Positions 54,501 through 64,000 of a DNA stretch of 64,000 nucleotides are shown in pieces (position 1 is the stretch's first letter; each line of letters opens with the position of its first letter). The DNA is from Trichoplax adhaerens. Lineage: Eukaryota > Placozoa > Uniplacotomia > Trichoplacea > Trichoplacidae. Under the pieces are notes generated by a model. It saw only the letters and a program-made list of their open reading frames with translations, ran no database searches and was not told where the DNA came from. The DNA is taken from the NCBI RefSeq assembly GCF_000150275.1, contig NW_002060947.1, positions 1,787,740-1,851,739 on the forward strand. Reading direction: 5' to 3'. The position numbers and the translations under genes were made by a program.

Positions 54501-57162
54501 CAAGATACATGGCTAAGACACTAAGCTATATCATACATTGTAACTTTTACTTAATATCACAACAGTTTCTCATCCTATTATTACTAATCGTACAATGTTT
54601 TTGTTGATTTCTCATTCGGATAGAGAATTCCTAAATCGAGAATTTCGTACTGCTTCTTACTAAAAGCCGATTGAATCTTTTCGCCTACGGAAATTAATTA
54701 ATCCAAATTATCTTTTACCAATTTTCAAGAGCTAAATATACGTAATTAAGCAAAGACAACATAATACAGGTAAAATTAAAACTTATCGACATTTAAGCAG
54801 ACCTTTTGTTAATTTTCCATCCTTGATTGCTAACAAGCCTATGACGCCTCGATAACGATCATACCATGAATCAAACAATAACGCTTTCAAAGGCTTTTGC
54901 TGATCACATGTCGGTCTGATAATAATTAATGGAGAAGAACGAATATGAATGAATTTTTGTAGTTGTTTCAATGGGCGATGCATTTTTTACTTTATATTAT
55001 ATTTGATGCAAACAAGAGTAAAACACATAACATACGGTGGTATTTTTTCGATAATTGTTGGTAGAAGCTGATCAATGCCTGTGCCATCTTTAGCAGATAC
55101 CTGTTCATAAAAAAAAGATTTGTCTAGAACAATTGAGATATTTTCTTATGCTAATAATCTTGGGTAGGATCTATAATAATAATCCTGTTGGATATTATTT
55201 GTTGTCTTGAAGAGCAAAATTAATTAGCCTTGTTTGAAAATGCTATAGATGCATCATATTTTAACCACATAAGCCTTTTCTCAAATTGATAGCACTTCAG
55301 TAATTTAATTACAGCTTCTATCTTAAACCTTCGAAGATTCCAATTTAAATATTGAAAAACTCCTTAGTTATTTATAATGAATTACTTTCATAGTTTCTTC
55401 AGGTTCAATATCAAATACTCTTTGTAGTTGATTAGCTATTCGGTCGGGATTAGCGCTTTTCATATCAATCTATCAGTGATAAAATGGAGCATTAATCAAA
55501 CGATCTCAAGTATTTACAATAATTTTGAGATAAGGTTTGTATAATAACCTTATTAAGGACAGGAATGATCTTCAAATCTGCCTCGAAAGCTAAGAAAAAA
55601 TTAGCAACAGTTTGAGCTTGAACACCTTGAGATGCATCCACAACTAGAAGTACACCTTGGCAGGCGGCAAGCGATCTCGATACTTCGTAATTGAAATCAA
55701 CATGGCCCTGTGTAAAAATAAGCTATTAGTTTTCACGCACTTTTTTGTTTAACAAGAGAATGATTTTATTTGCGCTTATTTTTGTTGATACGAAAGTAAC
55801 GCTCTTTTAAGCATGTTAATCTTCAATAGTCTTAACAATTGGAAATTTTGCATAAATATAACGGCAATACACTAAGCTTACAGGTGTATCGATCAAATTA
55901 AGGAGATAGGTTTCACCGTGATATTCGTAAAGCATAGAGGCAGTCTAATGAGATACAGTAGTAGAAGAGCCATGAAGATGAAGTAGCACAAGCACACAAA
56001 TACTGCTCGTACATGACATATAAGACCTTATCAACTATGAATCATATTAGTGTGAAGTTTTAGAATATTATGGGAAATTAACGTTAATCTTAATATTTCT
56101 ATTGAACTGTAATAACTTAGACAATATTAAAACCAGCAAATTAAGCATTTCACCTGAGCCTTTACAGTTATTCCTCTCTCTCGCTCTACTTGCAGCTTGT
56201 CTAAAACTTGTTTATTTTCTGCTGATTTTGGAATAACTCCTATGAAAAAGATCAACCATGACCAAAATTATACAGCCGCGACGTTTGCTAGTTAGTAGTA
56301 TTATGAATCATTAAAATTAGAATGATTTAAAATTAATCTGATTTGCATGAAATTTCATTATGGTACAGACATTTACAAACCTATGACAACTGTAATACAG
56401 TAAGGGTGTAGTATGGAGACTTACGAACAACTGAATACTTGTCTGATCTTAGCTTAAAATTGATAGTTTTATAAGTACTAGTAAGTAGTAACTATATTAC
56501 CTGCAATTTCAAGCAATCTATCCGCCAAAGTACTTTTGCCATGATCAATATGCGCAATTATGCTAAAATTGCGAATTTTTTCCACTGGAAATTCAGAGAG
56601 AGCCGTAATTGGCTATGATATCAGTAGAGACAGCAGTTTATAAAAGCTTATTTTAACATTAATTAAAGAATGATTATTCCTAATCGTAGCATGTCTAACT
56701 ATAGTGCATAAAACTAGTGTACAGTTTCGAAGGTACAAGATTGCATAGGAGAAAAGCAAGCACATCTTCAGCAAAAGTGTAAGAGATTACTGAGCGTAAT
56801 TTGAGAAATTGTCTTATCAAGCTGTAGCGCAGCGTAGGGGCATCAGTGTCAATCAAGCTTACGTATTACCTCTGCAGCTTTCGATGTAAGGTTAGTTGAT
56901 GTTGATAACCTAGCCAGATAATAAGGGCAATTTGATTCGAGTTCAAATTAAAGAATAGTACAGTAAAAATCTTTACTCTTATTTCTTGAACTAATTTGTG
57001 ATTATTTGCTAAGTCAAGTCTACCCGTCTTCAAATATCGTAACTTGTACCTCGCATGATGGCGTACGAGCGACACTGCAGCTGTATTTCTCACATACGAG
57101 GCATAGTGTTGCAATACTTTCCAGGATGGTTCTACCACCTTGCATCTTAAATTAAGCGTCAT
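51519..57162 (-). CDS. GUF1: GUF1, mitochondrial translation factor (EF4/LepA type), 21 exons
   Basis: Mitochondrial GTPase of the LepA/EF4 family that acts on ribosomes during translocation. Exons: 56977-57162, 56501-56612, 56154-56239, 55882-55944, 55549-55707, 55386-55469, 55036-55100, 54791-54915, 54594-54684, 54357-54486, 54091-54200, 53759-53837, 53631-53679, 53234-53283, 53026-53127, 52775-52908, 52574-52619, 52379-52494, 52224-52283, 51767-51803, 51519-51644. All phases agree; 669 residues, the same size class as human GUF1. G motifs are [11 protein letters not shown] (82-90), ERERGIT, DTP|GHVDF and NK|ID (both split by introns), and VSAKDGTG. LepA-specific blocks follow: [54 protein letters not shown], and the C-terminal [19 protein letters not shown]. 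The N-terminal 62 residues are basic and aromatic, consistent with mitochondrial targeting. An upstream in-frame Met at 57213 is an alternative start. One intron has a GC donor. Confidence 0.97.
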
Positions 57163-58303
57163 ATTGGTTTCTACGCCTGAACTGAGGGGGTAAATGTATA
57201 AGCTTTTAATCAATTAGAACTCCCATAGGCACATGGATTGAAACTTGGATCCACTTATCCTCGATAGCTAATCCATAGCAGATCCTCTAAAGCAGCTTAC
57301 CTGGTGACAGCTTGGATCAACTAGGTTATTTCATACCAAAATGTGGTAGAAGAAAGGCCCGTTACTAAAAGTCATCAATTAGATCGTAAAATAAGTTACT
57401 CATCTAGCGTACCATTGGGCAAATGCATGTAGAAAAATCAGTATTCTACCGTACATTCTGGATGTTAATACAGTAGAACAGCGGAAGTTTGCTTATCCTT
57501 TCACGGCCATTTTTGCAGAGGCTTGAGCACTGCAAGAGCTGTGCAAGATGCACACATAAAGGAAATCGCGGTACAGTACTTAGCCTTGAGTTTTCACTGT
57601 AACCTCGTTTTACAGTTCATACAGTTCATACAGTTTAGTACAATACATGTACTGTAATCCTTGAGTGTACAGTACTGTGCTAAAAATGCTTCCGATTTCG
57701 GTATACTGTACTGTCGAATGACTAGAACAACAGTCAATGGGCCATACGGTACGTACTGTGTACAGAACAGTATAATTTTATAGTATGACCTCAATGTTTC
57801 CATAGAAACGATCATCCATCAAGGATAGAAGGGATGGTTAGTCAATTGAGGACTTTTACATTTCCGTAGTTACTGCTAAAGTTATGCAATTAGGTGTAGC
57901 TGTAGTATGCGTAGATTATATCACTGTTTAAAGTTGATTTCTAGTATATTTGTACTCTACGATATATTCGATACAGTGAGTCAACAGTGTACAGTATAGG
58001 AGTGTACTTACATTACTCTATTCGCTCAATCTCCACTATCCAGTAGACGCTCCTACGTCAATAATACTGTACAAGTATTGAGTCAGACGATCACAGTCGC
58101 AGTTTATCATTAAATCCGAAACACATCAAAAACCAATAACCACTTAACATGTTAACATCAATCAATCCACTCTAGCTCATTAGATCGGATCAGTATACAC
58201 GGAATCAACACGTATTTCAGATTACAACTACAACATTAACAATTAAGAATTACGGTACATAATCATACCTTTTTTTGGTTAATTTGCAAGCCGTATTTTC
58301 ATC
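57163..58303. promoter_or_regulatory. Divergent intergenic/promoter region between GUF1 and the GTPase gene
   Basis: The two flanking genes are transcribed away from this 1.1-kb region, so it should hold both promoters and 5' UTRs. It carries a cluster of palindrome-like motifs: GGTACAGTACTT (~57570), TGTACTGTAATC (~57648), TGTACAGTACTGTG (~57666), TATACTGTACTGTC (~57701), TACGTACTGTGTACAG (~57750), TGTACAGTATAG (~57983) and ATACTGTACAAG (~58062). Whether they regulate anything is not shown; similar motifs occur in the repeats elsewhere. The short minus frame at 57594-57815 is a by-product of these repeats. Confidence 0.5.
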
Positions 58304-61300
58304 ATGGGGTCTGGTGCTTCATCAAAATCGAAGAACATTCCCGGTATATGAAATTTTATCATCGTTATTTTCTCTTCATTTATCGATTTGTGTTGTTCTT
58401 CGCGCAAATTTATGATTTAAAATTAAAATAAAATTAATGTTTGGTTATATGATAATGATACAGTTAGAAATATCTGAAGTTAATTGTGGTGTAATAGTAA
58501 TTTTGATTATTGGTCATGTTTCGATAAGTATACTTACCAATGGCATATTTATTTACCACCTTCACTTGCATTTTACTAGAGAATGAACTAAATTAAAATG
58601 AATTTATTCTTATAGATTTAAAAGTAAATTTAAAAGTGAAAGTTCCATCATTTAAAATTGTCCTTGTCGGTAAGTAATATGGCAAGTCAAGTTAAAGCAT
58701 TAATTATGTTTTAGAGTTATTGATCCTGATCGAACGGAGGCAGCGATAGCACAACTCTTTTGGTCTATAGATCAAAATAGTAATATATTTAAATTGTATT
58801 ATTTTACGTCATCTCCCGTAATACGAATTTCAAAGCCTAAAAATAGTCAAAGTGATCACAAATCAGACGTAATTTATTTTTATCAGACACAACGATAGAC
58901 AGTATGCGGACATGTTAGAAAAATACTTACATAGATATTACTGGGTTTCACCTTTATCTTAACAGGTAGTTGCGAAGTTGGCAAATCCAGCATTTATTTA
59001 AGATATACAAAAAATCAATTTGACTACAGCTATCAACCCACACTATCTGTTAATATCATTAATGTTACCAAGAAGTTAAACATACCCGCAGACACATTAG
59101 TATCGCTAACTTTATGGGATATGCCCGGTGAAGAAGATATGCAATTAAGGAGAAGTTATTATAAAGATCTTGATGCTGCAGTTGGTAAATTTCGATATAT
59201 ATCTTTTATCTCTTAAGTGTTAATGCCACCTTTTAAATTAAGATTTACTTTTAATCTTCCATCCTTAAACGGTAATATTTAGTGGTAGTCGATTTAAGCG
59301 ACAAAGACGATGTTGAGAGGGCCGAATTTTGGAAGCAAGATATTATTAATAACACGTTTGTCTCAACTGAGACAAATAATTTGGGTGATGATATGCAATC
59401 AAAGAAAAGAGCTGAAAACATATCTGATAAAAAAATTCCAGTTATACTTATGGGAAATAAGTTTGATAAGGTATTGGATAGCTATCAGTTTATTAGTAAA
59501 TAGGTTAAAGTGGCCGTCATTAATCTATGTCTTATAGTTAACTTAATTATACTCTTTATCCTGTATCATAGGTTGAAGCGAAGCTGCATGAGGGACAACT
59601 AGGCGGCGTTCCAGAAATTGTGCATACTCTCGAAAAGATTGCACAAGATAATGATTTTATCGGGAGGTAATAATAAATCGTAAATGTAAATTTTTTATCG
59701 TAGCTTTTACAGTTTGCTGTTTTCATAATTTTGGTTCCATTCTTATCAATAGCGTGACAGTTTCGGCGAAAAGTGGCGATGGCAGTGTTCATACGGCAAT
59801 GCAGTCATTGGTTCGTTATTTAATAGAGCAAAATCTTCAAGATGTTACTGAAAAGAAGCGTTCTTTAATGAAAGCATTAGCGAATAAAGGCAAAAAATTA
59901 CAGGAAAATGTTAAAGATAAAAAAGAAATTCCTCCTGAACAACAATTTCAGAAACTGGCAGTAGTTGGCATGCCTGAGGTTAGTAAATTAACATGCATAC
60001 GATTACTAAATAGTACTATAATAAAGTAAAAAGTTTTCTTACTAGTAATACGAGTATAAATCTGTAGTAATCATAATTGCTAGTAAACAGTGGATATACG
60101 AGTATGTATATTTCAGCATAAGTTTTTTTCGCCTAATTGATTCAAGGTTTTATAACTTCATTCTGTTATTTTATTAATTATTGTACAAAAGGATTCTACA
60201 AATTGTTTTGTAATATTTTGGCTAAAGTTATTTAGTATTTAGCATGGAAGGCGACTGCTGCTAACTTTTAAAGAGTTGATATGCAGTCTCTTACATCTCG
60301 TAAAATATCTTGATAAAATACTATACTAAATACCGAAATTGCATTTCCATTTTATTGTTTTGCCTTAAGAGTGATTAAATTTTTCTACAGACATTATGAA
60401 TTTACCGTTATAGTGTTAAAATATCTAGAATCTATCATTATCCGTATTGCTCTATGATGATATTGAATGATTATTATGAGACTGCCTCCGTTTTTGAAGG
60501 TTTAGCTCAGTAGTAATAATCACCTTACATCAACGAAAATTGTCAATGTAAAAGTGAAATTTCTGTAATAGTATCTACTATACTTACTAGATAATTCTTA
60601 TGATGTACTTTTTTGCCTATCTTTAATTTATTTAGTTTGATGACGAATTTGAGCAATGTAACATGTCTATGAAATTGCTGGTGGGAATTAGTGCGGCCTT
60701 TAGCAATTCATTATACAATTTTAGAGCTGCTTGTATGACAGCTAAAGCAATTTCAGATATTAAAGCGCCAATAGAAGAATGCCTTCAGGGTTTAGATACC
60801 ACCATTGGCGAAGATAATGATATCGAAGTAAGTTATTTAATTTTGAGTCATTTTGAAGTACTTAACAAACTCATTAAGTTTTTCAGCTCGTACGTAGTGC
60901 ATATAAATTTGCTAAATTGTGACAATAAGCTGGTTTTATATGTATTAGGCAAATCAAGATGGCGGATTAATTCAACTGATATTGTCTGAAAGCAATAAAG
61001 GTGCAACCGCCGAGCAAAGAAAAGTGATCAAAATTTTCAATTCAGAAGTACGTAGATAACGAAAGTGATTTACACGCATCGATAATGGAATTAATATCGA
61101 GACAGCATTTCATAAAACATTCGTACTTTTAAATTAGGTCAGCGTGGCTATTAACAAAATCACAAATTTGTGCCCTGGCATAAATTCGAGATTAGACAAA
61201 CGACAAGATGAGATTAAAGAATTACTTGAGAAAATAAATGATTTAAACACCGCCAAAATCATGTCACGTAAGGATATTTTAAGAGCTAGAGAGGTTGCAG

Positions 61301-61404
61301 AGAACAACTGTGATAGAATAGATACTGCTAAAAAACATGCAGAAAAGGCTTTGAAGACTGCGACAACAATCGAAAATAAAATTCTCGGTTCATTAGATTG
61401 GTAG
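58304..61404 (+). CDS. Putatively N-myristoylated small GTPase with helical C-terminal extension (9 exons)
   Basis: Exons: 58304-58343, 58616-58669, 58966-59184, 59283-59470, 59572-59666, 59753-59978, 60636-60827, 60949-61047, 61138-61404. All phases agree; 459 residues. The N-terminus MGSGASSKSK fits N-myristoylation (Gly2, Ser6, basic residues). A Ras-like G domain spans residues ~25-220: G1 GSCEVGKSS (32-40), a candidate switch Thr in YQPTLS (57), G3 WDMPGEE (82-88, in place of the usual WDTAGQE), G4 NKFD (163-166) and G5 SAK (203-205). An insertion of about 25 residues, rich in Asn and charged residues, precedes strand 5. The remaining ~240 residues look alpha-helical and partly coiled-coil, with KEIKELLEKIND-like charge patterns and a final GSLDW. 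There is no C-terminal prenylation Cys, which agrees with lipid at the N-terminus. I do not recognise a named family; a divergent Rab/Rho-like protein is the nearest description. Confidence 0.85.
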
Positions 61405-62109
61405 TATTGAATTTTGACTTGTCGATATTAAAGTATGGAATTTAAGTTAAAAAATAAACTTTGTAACAACATTGTTTGTGATCGATTTGTAAGCCATTAA
61501 ACTTGTAATTATTTACAATTATAGCATAAATGTAATATTGTATAGTTTTTCCGTAAATCTTCATTGATATACTCTTTGACAAAAAGGCAACATAGACGCT
61601 ACATATTGGACGAATCAACTTTTGGTTGAAATGTAATTTTGTCTTGCAGTTTTTCTTAATTATAAATTATTGTTAGAGCTTTTATTTTATATAGTACCTG
61701 TCATACCATTGAATTTATCCTATGACTTTATCTTAACTTGGGCAATTAATGCTAGTTCAAATGTGTAATAGTACGGTACTCACTGGGTATATATTATGAT
61801 TTAAAAGGTATCGACAACACGGATACAGTTACTGGCTCCTGCAACGATTTTTACATGAATTTTACATGCAGTAAAAATAACAACAATAAATAAACTTTAA
61901 AGTTGAGCGTACGATACTCTTTTATTGCTGTTGGGTTAGTCCAACAAGTGAGAGTAAATTAAAAGAAGCGATAAACATCCTCCCTACAATTTCGTACCAT
62001 TCAAAAACATAGGTTTCTTATGAAGATGCAGAAATATAACTGCATGGAAAATAGTACAATTCATTTAGCATTTACGGTAAATACGATGTTTATAAACATA
62101 TACAGCCTT
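61405..62109. other. Convergent gap between the GTPase gene and OSCP
   Basis: About 700 bp containing the 3' ends of both neighbours. Aside from the candidate poly(A) signal below, I see no gene, RNA or repeat. Confidence 0.5.
61453..61458 (+). terminator. Candidate poly(A) signal of the GTPase gene
   Basis: AATAAA 49 nt after the stop codon, followed by a T/G-rich stretch (CATTGTTTGTGATCGATTTG), the usual arrangement for cleavage and polyadenylation. It is position-based only; AATAAA is common in AT-rich DNA. Confidence 0.5.
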
Positions 62110-63598
62110 CTAAGTGGCCGTATTCATAGCTTTCATTACTTTCTTAATTCTTGAAGCGATTGACATATCGATATATTTATCATCGATATCGACAATCATG
62201 CCACCAATGATTTTTGGATCAACCTGACAATTGAATGACAATTTGAAACCAGCATTTAGCAAGATAGGTATAAATACGATTAAGTTATTATCTACTTCAA
62301 GGGAAGAAATACAATTATCATTGTAGTTATGGCTACTGATGTACCTCTGTGGCGATCTGAAGTTTTTGATTTTTTGCAATGAAACCTTGTAACGAGTCCT
62401 TAACATTTTTCAGCTGATCATTGTTTAATTTCTAGGAGACCAAGAATAGCGAAAAATTTATTAGAAGGATAGGTTAAAGTCACTTACTTTAGTATAAGTT
62501 GTCAATTTTAATTACCTTAGCGGTGGTGATGGTACATCTGACTTCGCCTCTATGAGCTTCCATAATACGAGAGAACGCTTCGATTATTTCGGAAGCACTG
62601 CCAAGACGATTATTTTCGGAAAGAGTACCTAATAAGAAAGTAGAAATGATACCGCACATTATAGCTTTACTATCAACACTTGAAATTAAGTATTAAATAC
62701 TGAAACACATACCGAAAACCTTTAATGATAATTCATGAGCATTGCGCTTTCTCAACAATTCCTCCAAAACGCCTAAATTTGTCCAGTAACATTAGTAAAT
62801 AATCATTTGATATGCAAAGTTTTTGCTATTATTATAATCACTCACCTCGTTTAACTTGTCTCTTCATGAAAGGATTAGCAATTAATCGTTCTAATTGAAT
62901 ATCGCTATCAATTGATTGCTAGAAAATCCAAATATGATAGAACACATGGCTATTCAGATTTGAATATCATTTGGATGACAGTTATTGACAGTCCTATTCG
63001 TTACTCTATTCCGGTTATCTAAAAGTAATCATGGCGGTTGTTGAATACCTTCATATCCATTAAGTCCTTTTCGACTTTTTCTAAGCACTTTTGTTTAGTA
63101 GCTGCTGAGTAGATAGCGTGCGCATAGCGACCTTGTACGCCAAATACTTTAATAGGTGCCTGCAATTAATACAGTGAGCAAGATAATTGTGTCAGAAAAA
63201 CTCGAGTACACATTCATAAAAGTATCGTATAGTCTAGTGCTGCTACATTGACGTTGCATATGAATAGTTGAATACTAAGCAATAGATTATTCAGTAATAT
63301 TGATTAACAACACGAAATCATTCAGTTTCGCCTTTGTATACATCATTTAAATCAAGTTTGCAAATGCTCATGACTCAAGTGGTTGCAAGATCATTTTATA
63401 GTATTCCAGATCTCAAGTTATCCACTACATAAACTGAAAAACTTTTGAAGCAAAAGGTTCAATCTACAATACCTCTATACATTCAATCTCCTTCCAGACA
63501 AGATTAAAAGTAATAGTACTTCTAATAACGTCAAAATAAATCTATTCCATTACCTTTGCTAAATCCGAGTGGACAGACGACGTACTTAGACATCGAAC
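62110..63598 (-). CDS. ATP5PO: Mitochondrial ATP synthase OSCP subunit (start exon uncertain)
   Basis: OSCP links the F1 head to the peripheral stalk of mitochondrial ATP synthase. Exons: 63554-63598, 63049-63159, 62846-62918, 62713-62772, 62516-62628, 62345-62431, 62110-62223; phases agree throughout. Family blocks appear in order: [98 protein letters not shown] and a basic C-terminus. The first listed exon encodes VRCLSTSS, which resembles the end of an OSCP mitochondrial presequence, so the initiator lies further upstream. One candidate is an ATG at 63858-63860 directly followed by a GTAACC donor, which would put Met alone in its exon and give 201 residues (human 213). Another weak candidate is an ATG near 63816. 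Confidence 0.94.
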
Positions 63599-64000
63599 CT
63601 GTAAAAGGCAACACAGCATATGTTAATATCAGCTCTTCAGCTCTACACCATTTCTTGGCGCAGTCGGTTTTTGGTGAAGAAGTTTACAAGTAATCCTTTT
63701 TAGTTGTATCCTTCAGATAGTTAAGAGATTTTTGAATGAAGTTTAAAAGAATTTCCCCTTAAGTGCTGAGATATAGATTTGGAATAAAACTTGTGACTGA
63801 CTGTCTATCAGTGGACATTTTCGACTGGTCGACTACACGAAAGGTGTATTGGTTACCATGGTCGACGAGAATTTTCTTCCCCAAAATAAACTAGCATATC
63901 ACAGGCGAGAGCGTCAATGGACTAGAATAGTGGCATTATACTACAGGTTTTTTTTTAAATTGAATATTGAAAAGTAGAACTTGTCTCAAAGCAAGTTGGT

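Noticed and set aside
59556-59792. Minus-strand reading frame inside the GTPase gene
   Set aside because: It is antisense to well-supported GTPase exons and has no features of its own.

Overview
The window is nuclear DNA from an animal. It is AT-rich, and its genes are split into many small exons (roughly 37-680 nt) separated by mostly 70-350 nt AT-rich introns with GT-AG (occasionally GC-AG) borders. The gene content is metazoan: an Apaf-1-type STAND ATPase with a Death domain, a JIP3/JIP4-type scaffold, FIG4, PEX7, UBE2J1, GUF1 and mitochondrial OSCP. Compact genes, high AT content and an invertebrate-style Death/NB-ARC protein suggest an early-branching invertebrate; a placozoan such as Trichoplax would fit, but this is inference. 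Two N bases (9403, 26343) point to a draft assembly.

Layout, left to right: UBE2J1-like ER-associated E2 (minus, 449-2763, first coding exon not located); a repeat-rich gap holding a ~375-bp tandem array (about 5020-6600); PEX7 (plus, 7035-9762, 10 exons, complete); a JIP3/JIP4-like scaffold (minus, 10845-18396, 14 exons in phase) with an unusual N-terminus; a 5.5-kb gap; a Death/NB-ARC/propeller protein (minus, 23930-33703, 20 exons in phase, 1425 residues); a 10.7-kb gap with at least five different families of degenerate tandem repeats; FIG4 (plus, 44424-50928, 26 exons, 852 residues); GUF1 (minus, 51519-57162, 21 exons, 669 residues); a divergent intergenic region rich in palindromic TACTGTA/TACAGTA motifs; a putatively N-myristoylated small GTPase with a long helical C-terminus (plus, 58304-61404, 9 exons, 459 residues); and the OSCP subunit of mitochondrial ATP synthase (minus, 62110-63598, initiator exon uncertain).

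The genes do not form an operon. Most are unrelated housekeeping functions: ERAD ubiquitination, peroxisomal import, phosphoinositide turnover, mitochondrial translation and ATP synthesis. The exceptions are the two minus-strand neighbours in the middle. A JNK-scaffold-like protein with a possible death-fold N-terminus lies next to a Death-domain NB-ARC ATPase, so both could belong to stress or cell-death signalling. Exon borders were placed by hand from splice consensus, reading-frame continuity and family similarity. For the six genes called complete, every junction keeps phase and the total coding length is divisible by three.
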